Shown one piece after another: positions 8,820 to 18,457 of a DNA stretch of 64,000 nt (position 1 is the first letter of the stretch; every line of letters begins with the position of its first letter). A program made the translations under genes and the position numbers. The notes below the pieces were generated by a model that was given only the letters and a program-made list of their open reading frames with translations, did no database searches and had not been told where the DNA came from. The stretch is from Mycobacterium sp. Aquia_213 (GTDB lineage: Bacteria; Actinomycetota; Actinomycetes; Mycobacteriales; Mycobacteriaceae). The stretch is taken from contig NZ_CP113116.1 in assembly GCF_026625985.1 (NCBI RefSeq), positions 496,001 to 560,000 on the forward strand, in the 5' to 3' direction.

Positions 8820-9635
8820 GTGTTGCTGGCGATCGACGTCCGGAACACGCACACCGTCGTCGGGCTGCTGTCCGGCGCCAAAGAGCACGCAAAAGTCGTG
8901 CAGCAGTGGCGGATCCGCACCGAGTCCGAGGTCACCGCGGACGAACTGGCCCTGACCATCGACGGCCTGATCGGCGACGACTCCGAGCAACTCACCGGGG
9001 CCGCGGCGCTGTCCACCGTTCCGTCGGTGCTGCACGAGGTGCGGGTCATGCTCGACCAGTACTGGCCGTCGGTGCTACACGTGCTGATCGAGCCCGGCGT
9101 GCGGACCGGTATCCCACTGCTGGTCGACAATCCGAAAGAAGTGGGCGCCGACCGGATCGTCAACTGCCTGGCGGCCTTTAACAAATTCGGTAAGCCCTGC
9201 ATCGTCGTTGACTTCGGATCGTCGATCTGCGTGGACGTGGTATCGGCCAAGGGTGAGTTTCTCGGCGGCGCCATCGCGCCCGGGATACAGGTCTCCTCGG
9301 ATGCCGCCGCGGCCCGCTCGGCCGCGCTGCGCCGGGTCGAGCTGTCCCGGCCGCGGTCGGTGGTCGGGAAGAACACCGTCGAATGCATGCAGGCGGGCGC
9401 GGTGTTCGGCTTCGCGGGATTGGTCGACGGCCTGGTGGGGCGCATCCGCGAGGACGTGGACGGCTTTTCCGGCGACGACGTGGTGGTCGTCGCGACCGGC
9501 CACACCGCGCCGCTGCTGCTGTCCGAGCTGCACACCGTCGCCAACTACGACCAGCACCTGACGCTGCAGGGGCTGCGGCTGGTCTTCGAACGCAACCGCG
9601 ACACCCAGCGCGGCCGGCTGAAGACCGCACGCTGA
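8820..9635 (+). CDS. coaX: Type III pantothenate kinase
   Basis: ASKHA-fold kinase family that phosphorylates pantothenate. The 271-residue protein starts at GTG with LLAIDVRNTHTVVG. It has the later motifs VDFGSSICVDV and GGAIAPGIQVSSDAAAARSA. The phosphate-loop DVRNTHT differs from the usual DxGNT by Arg for Gly, as in the M. tuberculosis homologue Rv3600c, whose kinase activity has been questioned. The assignment to family is firm; catalytic activity is less certain. It starts 2 bp after panD. Confidence 0.88.
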   Translation: MLLAIDVRNTHTVVGLLSGAKEHAKVVQQWRIRTESEVTADELALTIDGLIGDDSEQLTGAAALSTVPSVLHEVRVMLDQYWPSVLHVLIEPGVRTGIPLLVDNPKEVGADRIVNCLAAFNKFGKPCIVVDFGSSICVDVVSAKGEFLGGAIAPGIQVSSDAAAARSAALRRVELSRPRSVVGKNTVECMQAGAVFGFAGLVDGLVGRIREDVDGFSGDDVVVVATGHTAPLLLSELHTVANYDQHLTLQGLRLVFERNRDTQRGRLKTAR

Positions 9636-9676
9636 CTTTCCCGCGACGCCCGCGGCTGACCCGGCGCGAAGTCATT

Positions 9677-9694
9677 TAAGCTGGCACGTCGTGA
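9677..9694 (+). promoter_or_regulatory. Leaderless-type promoter -10 and start of lysS
   Basis: TAAGCT (9677-9682) lies eight bases before the lysS GTG. The 18-base string taagctggcacgtcgtga recurs exactly at the cysS start (35210-35227). The spacing fits a -10 element with transcription beginning at or near the start codon, and there is no Shine-Dalgarno sequence. The promoter role is inferred. Confidence 0.55.
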
Positions 9695-11187
9695 GTGCCC
9701 CCGATCAAGACCTCCCCGAGCAGTTCCGGATTCGCCGGGACAAGCGCGCTCGGCTGTTGGCCGAGGGGCTTGACCCCTACCCGGTGGCCATTGAACGCAC
9801 CCACACGCTGGCGCAGGTCCGCGCCGCACACCCCGACTTGGCCGTCGACACCGCCACCGACGACATCGTCGGTGTGGCGGGGCGGGTCATATTCGCGCGC
9901 AATTCCGGCAAATTGTGTTTTGCGACGCTGCAAGACGGTGACGGCGCCACGCTGCAGGTAATGATCAGCCTGGACAAGGTCGGCCAGGAATCGCTGGATG
10001 CGTGGAAAGCCGACGTCGACCTCGGTGACATCGTCTATGTGCACGGCAACGTGATCAGCTCACGACGCGGCGAATTGTCCGTCCTTGCCGACTCCTGGCG
10101 GATCGCGGCCAAGTCACTCCGGCCGCTGCCCGTCGCGCACAAGGACATGAGCGAAGAATCGCGGGTGCGGCAGCGTTATGTCGACCTGATCGTCCGTCCC
10201 CAAGCGCGTGAGGTGGCCCGGCAGCGAATCGCCGTTGTCCGCGCCATACGCAACGCGCTGGAACGGCGCGGGTTTCTCGAAGTCGAAACGCCAATCTTGC
10301 AGACGTTGGCCGGTGGCGCGGCGGCTCGGCCGTTCATCACGCATTCCAATGCGCTGGACATCGATCTCTACCTGAGGATCGCACCGGAACTGTTCCTGAA
10401 GCGATGCATCGTCGGTGGATTCGACAAGGTCTTCGAGCTAAATCGGGTGTTCAGAAACGAAGGTTCTGATTCGACACATTCTCCGGAATTTTCGATGTTG
10501 GAGACCTACCAGACCTACGGAACCTATGACGATTCGGCAGTCGTCACACGAGAGCTTATTCAAGAGGTGGCCGACGAGGCGATCGGTACCAGACAACTCT
10601 CGTTGCCAGATGGCAGTGTCTACGACATAGACGGAGAATGGGCGTCGATACAAATGTATCCGTCGCTGTCTGCGGCGCTCGGTGAAGAGATAACCCCGCA
10701 GACCACGGTCGATCGGCTACGCGCGATCGCGGACCGGCTCGGCGTCGAGATTCCCGACGACCGCGGCTACGGGCATGGAAAGCTCGTCGAAGAACTCTGG
10801 GAACACGCGGTGGGTAATGCGCTGACCGCGCCCACGTTTGTCAAGGATTTCCCTGTCGAGACAACACCTTTGACTCGCCAGCATCGCAGCATCCCGGGTG
10901 TGACCGAGAAGTGGGATCTCTATGTGCGCGGAGTGGAGCTGGCCACGGGGTACTCGGAATTAAACGATCCGGTCGTCCAGCGCGAACGATTTGCCGAACA
11001 AGCGCGCGCCGCGGCGGCCGGCGACGACGAGGCGATGCTGCTTGATGAAGATTTTCTCGCGGCGCTGGAGTATGGGATGCCGCCAACCACCGGAACGGGA
11101 ATGGGTATCGACCGGTTGTTGATGACTTTGACCGGCCTGTCAATTCGAGAGACAGTTTTGTTCCCGATTGTTCGACCGCACAGCTGA
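9691..11187 (+). CDS. lysS: Lysyl-tRNA synthetase, class II
   Basis: Charges tRNA-Lys in the cytosol. The 498-residue protein has an N-terminal OB-fold anticodon-binding domain (about 55-165) and a class II catalytic core. Motif 2 is FRNEGSDSTHSPEFSMLE and motif 3 is GTGMGIDRLLM. The GTG start lies right after a -10-like TAAGCT, so the mRNA is probably leaderless. Bases from about 10400 onward use visibly more A/T at third codon positions than neighbouring genes. The protein is otherwise typical and matches Rv3598c. Confidence 0.96.
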   Translation: MSAPDQDLPEQFRIRRDKRARLLAEGLDPYPVAIERTHTLAQVRAAHPDLAVDTATDDIVGVAGRVIFARNSGKLCFATLQDGDGATLQVMISLDKVGQESLDAWKADVDLGDIVYVHGNVISSRRGELSVLADSWRIAAKSLRPLPVAHKDMSEESRVRQRYVDLIVRPQAREVARQRIAVVRAIRNALERRGFLEVETPILQTLAGGAAARPFITHSNALDIDLYLRIAPELFLKRCIVGGFDKVFELNRVFRNEGSDSTHSPEFSMLETYQTYGTYDDSAVVTRELIQEVADEAIGTRQLSLPDGSVYDIDGEWASIQMYPSLSAALGEEITPQTTVDRLRAIADRLGVEIPDDRGYGHGKLVEELWEHAVGNALTAPTFVKDFPVETTPLTRQHRSIPGVTEKWDLYVRGVELATGYSELNDPVVQRERFAEQARAAAAGDDEAMLLDEDFLAALEYGMPPTTGTGMGIDRLLMTLTGLSIRETVLFPIVRPHS

Positions 11188-11188
11188 A

Positions 11189-11211
11189 AGCGCAACACGC
11201 GATGTTGCGCT
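11189..11211 (+). terminator. Hairpin terminator after lysS
   Basis: A perfect 9-bp stem, agcgcaaca (11189-11197) paired with tgttgcgct (11203-11211), closes a 5-base loop immediately after the lysS stop. There is no clear T tract, which is usual for mycobacterial terminators. Confidence 0.65.
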
Positions 11212-11307
11212 CAGATTGAGTATGTAGCGTTGATATGGCAGATTAGTGACCGGGGAGTGGGTCCAAACTGCCCAGCAACTGCTCAGGAAGAACGCGAGGG
11301 TAAGCTA

Positions 11308-11646
11308 ATGGCGAAAAAAGTCACCGTCACCTTGGTTGATGATTTCGACGGTGCGGGCGCCGCCGACGAAACCGTTGAATTCGGGCTTGACGGGGTGACC
11401 TATGAGATTGATCTTTCAACGAAGAATGCCGCAAAACTCCGCGGTGATCTGAAGCAGTGGGTGGCCGCCGGCCGCCGCGTCGGGGGTCGTCGTCGGGGGC
11501 GTTCCGGCTCGGGGCGCGGCCGTGGGGCGATCGACCGCGAGCAGAGCGCAGCGATCCGCGAGTGGGCCCGCCGAAACGGGCACAACGTGTCGACGCGTGG
11601 CCGCATCCCGGCAGACGTGATCGACGCATTCCACGCAGCCACCTAA
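11308..11646 (+). CDS. lsr2: Lsr2 nucleoid-associated xenogeneic silencer
   Basis: H-NS-like DNA-bridging protein that silences AT-rich DNA. I chose the ATG at 11308, giving 112 residues starting MAKKVTVTLVDDFDG, the known Lsr2 N terminus; upstream in-frame starts add leader sequence only. The N-terminal dimerisation domain is followed by an Arg/Gly-rich linker (GGRRRGRSGSGRGRG). The C-terminal DNA-binding domain ends REWARRNGHNVSTRGRIPADV and carries the AT-hook-like RGR motif. The gene has its own hairpin terminator and is a single transcription unit. Confidence 0.97.
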   Translation: MAKKVTVTLVDDFDGAGAADETVEFGLDGVTYEIDLSTKNAAKLRGDLKQWVAAGRRVGGRRRGRSGSGRGRGAIDREQSAAIREWARRNGHNVSTRGRIPADVIDAFHAAT

Positions 11647-11655
11647 CAAAGCGTT

Positions 11656-11690
11656 AACCGGCGCCCGGTCGTAAGGCCTGGGCGCCGGTT
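11656..11690 (+). terminator. Rho-independent terminator of lsr2
   Basis: A perfect 11-bp stem, aaccggcgccc (11656-11666) with gggcgccggtt (11680-11690), surrounds a 13-base loop and is followed by ctgtttt. It starts ten bases after the lsr2 stop. Confidence 0.9.
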
Positions 11691-11692
11691 CT

Positions 11693-11712
11693 GTTTTCGC
11701 TGGCGGCGAAAC
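11693..11712 (+). promoter_or_regulatory. Candidate ClgR operator upstream of clpC1
   Basis: The sequence gttttcgctggcggcgaaac is an inverted repeat with CGC-N5-GCG at its core, close to the actinobacterial ClgR consensus. ClgR is known to activate clpC1 in M. tuberculosis. The site lies about 230 bp before the clpC1 ATG and overlaps the T-rich end of the lsr2 terminator. The rest of 11713-11943 shows no gene. Recognition by ClgR is inferred. Confidence 0.45.
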
Positions 11713-11943
11713 GATCAAGGGCGCTCGGGGGAAACGATTTGATGGTTTATCTCGTTTGTTCAGCTATGGCTCTGTCACCACCGGGGGATTCCTCAGATGG
11801 AGCCGACCAGGCCCGAACGGCAAGGCACCGCAAGGTTAGAACCCTGACGGGCCGACCATTACAGTGGACACCAGGTACGCACTGTCGGCCCCTGTGCCGA
11901 CAACGATGAAGTACCGATGGTGAGGGAGAGCAGGTAACCACCG

Positions 11944-14478
<2,535 letters not shown>

Positions 14479-14482
14479 CACT

Positions 14483-14587
14483 ACAGCAAAACGGGTGGCG
14501 TGGCGATCGCGAGCGCGGCGGAGCCGGGCGAAGCGGGTCGCCACTACCGGTCTAGTCTCTGACCGGACTAACCACCCGTTTTGCTGT
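14483..14587 (+). repeat. Nested inverted-repeat element after clpC1
   Basis: The outer arms acagcaaaacgggtgg (14483-14498) and ccacccgttttgctgt (14572-14587) form a perfect 16-bp inverted repeat. Inside lie gtggcga (14500-14506) with tcgccac (14538-14544), and ccggtc (14547-14552) with gaccgg (14561-14566). The RNA could fold into a closed stem with two side hairpins. The outer arm ends in TTTT, so a bidirectional terminator role is possible; no ORF is present. Confidence 0.75.
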
Positions 14588-14610
14588 GCTGAGGGCTAAG
14601 GGGCTTACCT

Positions 14611-14990
14611 GTGCTGATCGTCACCACCAATGACCTGCCGGGCTGGGAGATACGGCGCGTCTGCGGCGAAGTGTTCGGGCTGACCGTTCGATCGCGAAAT
14701 GCGTTCTCCCAGATGGGCGCCGGCTTCAGGCCATGTTCGGCGGGGAGCTGCAAGGGATGACCAAGAACCTCGCGGAGAGCCGCAACGAGGCGATGGGCCG
14801 GCTGATCTCCGAGGCGCGCAACCGCGGCGGCAACGCGATCGTCGCGATGCGATTCGATACCACCGAAATCGGCGACGTCTGGACCGAGATCTGTGCCTAC
14901 GGCACGGCCGTGGAGGCGGTGCCGGTTACGGATGGAGCGAAGTACACCGCCAGCCAGCTCGGCTACGGTGGCGGGCCCGCGCAGCAGTGA
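14611..14990 (+). pseudogene. YbjQ/UPF0145-family gene with a one-base frameshift
   Basis: From GTG 14611 the first frame encodes LIVTTNDLPGWEIRRVCGE and then SRNAFSQMGAGFR, the conserved N-terminal half of the YbjQ (heavy-metal-binding domain, UPF0145) family. The second half, FGGELQGMTKNLAESRNEAM through QLGYGGG, continues in another frame from 14733. Between codon AGG (14728-14730) and ATG (14733) only two bases remain, where a third would restore the frame. An AAGGGG ribosome binding site precedes the GTG. This is either a real single-base deletion or a sequencing error; the intact gene would encode about 126 residues. Confidence 0.82.
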
Positions 14991-15034
14991 TTGTTTGTTC
15001 CATCGCCGCGTCCGTTTAGACTGGCGATCGTTAT

Positions 15035-15140
15035 CAGTTTTTTTCGGATGGGCAACGGAATCTGGTGAAATTCCAGAACGGTCGCGCCACTGTGGAAAGT
15101 CAGACCCGTAACCCGTCCACCGAGGTGGGACGCGTCATTC
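15035..15140 (+). ncRNA. Cobalamin riboswitch upstream of cbtB
   Basis: The segment contains ggaatctggtgaaattcc, then cgcgccactgt, then agtcagaccc, in the order and spacing of the conserved cobalamin riboswitch core and B12 box. A downstream hairpin (cgtccacc with ggtgggacg, one bulged G, about 15114-15132) ends 11 bases before the AAGGAG ribosome binding site of cbtB. It could act as an expression platform controlling translation or termination. The ligand is inferred from the RNA family and from the cobalt-related genes downstream. Confidence 0.9.
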
Positions 15141-15156
15141 CCAGAAGGAGTCAGCA

Positions 15157-15366
15157 GTGTCCAGTACCGAGACGACCGGCACGCGCGCAATTGATTTGTC
15201 GGCGGCAAGTGCCGCGCTCTGGTTGGCAGCAACCACCTTCCTGGCGTTGTTGGCGATTTACTTCGTCGGCGTCGACCAGGGTGCGGTGTCGCTGTTCGGC
15301 AGCGACATGCATGTGCACGAATTCGTGCACGATGCACGCCACCTCCTCGGCTTCCCCTGCCACTGA
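15157..15366 (+). CDS. cbtB: CbtB, small cobalt transporter subunit
   Basis: The 69-residue protein has one transmembrane helix (about 20-40) and a C-terminal histidine-rich metal motif, HVHEFVHDARHLLGFPCH, which is the hallmark of CbtB. It starts at GTG after AAGGAG and lies directly under the cobalamin riboswitch. With CbtA it is predicted to take up cobalt for cobalamin synthesis. Six bases separate it from cbtA. Confidence 0.9.
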   Translation: MSSTETTGTRAIDLSAASAALWLAATTFLALLAIYFVGVDQGAVSLFGSDMHVHEFVHDARHLLGFPCH

Positions 15367-15372
15367 CCCGGC

Positions 15373-16176
15373 GTGGAGAAGCGTCTGATCGGACGCGGGC
15401 TGCTGGCGGGCGCTATCGGCGCCGTGCTGGCATTCATATTCGCCCGCCTGTGTGCCGAACCCGTAATTGCCCGCGCGATCGCGTTTGAGAACGGTCGAAC
15501 CGACGCCGAGAATGCGCACGGTGTGCACGAACACGGCGTCGAGCTGTTCACCCGTGGCGTGCAGGCCAACCCCGGACTGGGTTTTGGTGTGCTGCTCTTC
15601 GGTCTCGCGATGGGCGCATTGTTCGCGGTGCTGTTCTGCGTCGTGTATGCGCGCGCCACAGGCCGCGCGGAAAGCCCTGCGCCACGGCAGCTTTCGCTGC
15701 TGCTGGCGGCCGGGGCCTTCGTGTCGGTGTACCTGGTCCCGTTCCTGAAATACCCGCCGAATCCTCCCGCGGTCGGCCAGTCCGACACGATCGGGGCGCG
15801 CACCGGCTGGTATTTGCTGATGGTGCTGGCCTCGGTGCTGCTGGCGATCGCGGCGGGATGGCTGTCCCGACGGTTGGTTGACCGATTCGGCGCATGGAAT
15901 TCACGGCTGATCGCGGCCGGGGCCTACCTGGTGGCCGTCGCGCTGGTGATGGTGCTGCTGCCGACGGTGGACGAGACGCCCGAACCGTTGCGCGACGCCT
16001 CGGGCGCGATCATCTATCCGGGCTTTCCCGCGGATGTCCTCTACGAATTCAGGGTGCTGTCGCTTGGCACGCAGCTGTTGCTCTGGGTGAGCATCGGCCT
16101 GGTCTTCGCGACGCTCGCCGGGCGGTTGCTGGGCGAGCGCGCCGAGAGTGGACGGGTATCGAGCATCGCGGCGTGA
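15373..16176 (+). CDS. cbtA: CbtA, cobalt transporter membrane subunit
   Basis: The 267-residue membrane protein has at least five predicted helices (about 8-28, 70-95, 110-130, 150-175, 190-210, with another near 235-255). It carries the family histidine segment NAHGVHEHGVELF after the first helix. CbtA-family proteins are predicted secondary cobalt transporters under B12 riboswitch control. GTG start; the stop overlaps the start of the following phosphatase gene, so the three genes form one operon. Confidence 0.9.
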   Translation: MEKRLIGRGLLAGAIGAVLAFIFARLCAEPVIARAIAFENGRTDAENAHGVHEHGVELFTRGVQANPGLGFGVLLFGLAMGALFAVLFCVVYARATGRAESPAPRQLSLLLAAGAFVSVYLVPFLKYPPNPPAVGQSDTIGARTGWYLLMVLASVLLAIAAGWLSRRLVDRFGAWNSRLIAAGAYLVAVALVMVLLPTVDETPEPLRDASGAIIYPGFPADVLYEFRVLSLGTQLLLWVSIGLVFATLAGRLLGERAESGRVSSIAA

Positions 16177-16724
16177 CGGAGGTCGTACGGCTGACGCTGG
16201 TGTCGCACGCGATGACCGATGCGATGGCGGCGGTACGTTTTCCGGCCGACGAGCCGCTCAACGACGCGGGCCGCCGACAGGCCGAAGTTGCTGCGGGCCT
16301 TGATATTCGCGACTCGCGACACCTGGTCGGCCCCGAGCTGCGCGCCCGTCAAACCGCGGAGCTGCTCGGCTTGGCCGCCGCAACCGAGCCGCGGCTGGCC
16401 GATCTCGACTGCGGGCGCTGGCGCGGGCGCACCCTCGGGGCCATACCCGCGGCCGACCTCGAGGTGTGGCTCACCGATCCGGTTCGGGCGCCGCACGGCG
16501 GTGAGTCCATCGTCGAGTTCACCGAGCGGGTGGCCGGGTGGCTGGCGTCGTCGATCGAAGGCCCGTCGCGCACGGTTGCGGTGACGCACCCGGCGGTGAT
16601 TCGGGCGGCGATCGTGGCGGCCCTCGATATCCCGCCGAAGTCGTTCTGGCGCATCGACATCGCACCGCTTGGCCGCACGTCGATGCATTACCGCAACGGC
16701 TGCTGGACGCTGCGGCTGCCCTGA
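16173..16724 (+). CDS. Histidine phosphatase family protein with variant RHG motif
   Basis: The 183-residue protein starts at GTG overlapping the cbtA stop. It shows the phosphoglycerate-mutase-like fold: N-terminal LTLVSHAMTDA, middle GPELRARQTAELLG, and C-terminal VTHPAVIRAA with the second histidine. The family-defining RHG is SHA here, so the phosphate-binding arginine next to the nucleophilic histidine is missing. Being behind the B12 riboswitch suggests a role in corrinoid or cobalt metabolism, for instance an alpha-ribazole-phosphatase-like step, but the altered motif makes the activity uncertain. Confidence 0.82.
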   Translation: MTEVVRLTLVSHAMTDAMAAVRFPADEPLNDAGRRQAEVAAGLDIRDSRHLVGPELRARQTAELLGLAAATEPRLADLDCGRWRGRTLGAIPAADLEVWLTDPVRAPHGGESIVEFTERVAGWLASSIEGPSRTVAVTHPAVIRAAIVAALDIPPKSFWRIDIAPLGRTSMHYRNGCWTLRLP

Positions 16725-18098
16725 TTACTGCGGTGCGACCAGTGCGAACGCCCGCTTGGCGACCTGCAACATCCAGCCGGTCACCTTCGGCCCGTGGTCG
16801 CGGGGCCAGTTCAGCTGAAAGCTGACCACCCACGGTTGCTGCGTCTTGTCGACGGCGTACCAGCTGAAGGTCAGATCACCCGGCAAGCCACCGGCTTTCG
16901 CGCCGATGTACGGCCAAACGTTGCGGTCCAGCTGGATGCCCGACACGGCGGAGAGGATCTGCTTGACGGGCGCGGCCTCGCCGACGGCCTCGGCCTGCAG
17001 GGCCGCGTGAACTCGGCAGATGTCTTCGGCGCTGCCGTACCACTCCGCCCCGAAGGCCGAGGCCGGGGTGTGGGCGCGGGCCGGATCAGGTTGGTAGGGA
17101 GCAGAATTCGCCTGCGCCAGCAGCTGGGCGCGGACCTGCGGGGTGGCTTGTTGCCACTGGCTGCGCAGATCCGGCTCACCCCAGCCGATGGAGAACAGCT
17201 CGTACATAGTGGGGAAGGGAGTCATGCTGGCCGGATCGTGATGGCCGGCCGTGGCCAGCGCCTCTTCGATGGCGTGCGTGCCCATTCTTTCGATCAGCAG
17301 GTCGGTGGCCATGTTGTCACTGTTGGCGATCATCTTGGCGGCCGCGGTCCGCACCGAAACATGGTCGCCGACAGCGAGTCCCAGCCCCGAAGAGCCCACC
17401 GCCTTGCTCTTGTCGGTGACCGTCAGCTGATCGTCCCAGGACACCGTGTGGTTGCGCACCGCGCCCGCCAGGGCGTGCAACACGTACAACTTGAAAATCG
17501 ATGCCAGCGGCAGAGATTCGACGGTATTGGTGCCCATCACGGGATCGCAGTGGCCTTGAGGGGTCCCGTCGACCTTGGCGACCTGGTAGGAGTAGCGCGC
17601 ACCGGTTTTGCTCAGTGTCGCGTCGATGTCACGCCACGAGGTGATCGTCGGTGCCAGTGTGTCGAGCTCGAATCGATCGACCCGGCCGACGTCGTCGGTG
17701 TGGATCCGGATGTCTTGTCGCGCGCCATAGGACGAGGTGAGGTGCAGCGTGGCGACGCTGGCGCTGATGTCTACTCCGTCGAGGTTGAACGGGCGATCCC
17801 ACCACAGTTCTTCCATGGTCTTTTCGACCGAGTCCACCTCATTGGGCGCGGCCAGCGTGCCAACCCCGATCGGGCCGATCGGCCAGTCGGAGTTGAGCAT
17901 GTCCACGGTCTGCTGGGCCCGCAGCCCGGGAGGTGTCCGGGTGTCGATCGCCCGTCCCGAGTTGGCCGCGTTCGCCTGCGGTGCCGGCGACGACGAGCAA
18001 CCCGGTGCCAGGGTGGCAACCAGTGCGGCGACCGCGGTCACGGCCAGCACGCGCTGTCGTGCGGGACGTCGCCTATTCAGTCGGCTTGCTCCCCGCAA
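16725..18098 (-). CDS. lpqF: LpqF, lipoprotein with class A beta-lactamase-like domain
   Basis: A lipoprotein signal (hydrophobic LAVTAVAALVATLAPGC with lipobox LAPGC) precedes an N-terminal domain and a C-terminal penicillin-binding/beta-lactamase fold. The fold has catalytic motifs SIFK, NSDN and KAGG. It would sit on the outer face of the cell membrane. The orthologue is Rv3593. The start is uncertain: I used the TTG at 18098 (457 residues, close to the known 452), inside the 3' end of mhuD; the frame is open up to 18212. Its stop abuts the stop of the convergent phosphatase gene with no gap. Confidence 0.85.
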   Translation of the reverse strand: MRGASRLNRRRPARQRVLAVTAVAALVATLAPGCSSSPAPQANAANSGRAIDTRTPPGLRAQQTVDMLNSDWPIGPIGVGTLAAPNEVDSVEKTMEELWWDRPFNLDGVDISASVATLHLTSSYGARQDIRIHTDDVGRVDRFELDTLAPTITSWRDIDATLSKTGARYSYQVAKVDGTPQGHCDPVMGTNTVESLPLASIFKLYVLHALAGAVRNHTVSWDDQLTVTDKSKAVGSSGLGLAVGDHVSVRTAAAKMIANSDNMATDLLIERMGTHAIEEALATAGHHDPASMTPFPTMYELFSIGWGEPDLRSQWQQATPQVRAQLLAQANSAPYQPDPARAHTPASAFGAEWYGSAEDICRVHAALQAEAVGEAAPVKQILSAVSGIQLDRNVWPYIGAKAGGLPGDLTFSWYAVDKTQQPWVVSFQLNWPRDHGPKVTGWMLQVAKRAFALVAPQ

Positions 18099-18393
18099 CG
18101 TCCATGACAACCTCGAACTCGAGCAACGATGCGCCGGTCGCCACCGGGTTGGCACGCTGACCAGCATGCGCTTCGACGGCGGGCCCACTCGCCCACGCCT
18201 GGAATGCTTCATCGGACTCCCAGTGTGTCACGACGAAATAGCGGTTCTCACCCTTCACCGGGCGCAGCAGCTGAAAGCCGAGGAAGCCGGGCTGGTTGTC
18301 CACTGCGTGTGCGCGGTGGGCGAACCGCTTTTCCAGCTCGGGGCCAGCATCTGCGGGTACTTCAATTGCGTTGATCTTCACCACTGGCGGCAT
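18073..18393 (-). CDS. mhuD: MhuD, heme-degrading monooxygenase
   Basis: An IsdG-type dimeric ferredoxin-like enzyme that opens heme to mycobilins and releases iron. The start is ATG 18393; the open frame continues upstream to 18540 but the conserved N terminus PVVKINAIEVP begins here. The 106-residue protein keeps the heme-site residues Asn8, Trp67 and His76 (Asn7, Trp66 and His75 in M. tuberculosis). It lies upstream of lpqF, with overlapping ends, and is divergent from the alpha/beta hydrolase gene across 64 bp. Confidence 0.95.
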   Translation of the reverse strand: MPPVVKINAIEVPADAGPELEKRFAHRAHAVDNQPGFLGFQLLRPVKGENRYFVVTHWESDEAFQAWASGPAVEAHAGQRANPVATGASLLEFEVVMDVAGSKPTE

Positions 18394-18457
18394 GTTCGCT
18401 AGGCTACCCCGCCCCCTGCCCTGTCCTGCCCCTGGGCGGGGCACGCAAGATGGTGCT

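Noticed and set aside
18384..18406. IdeR-like iron box at the mhuD start (TAGGCTA core)
   Set aside because: Only about 11 of 19 consensus positions match and the arms are not symmetrical; no stronger iron box is in the mhuD promoter.
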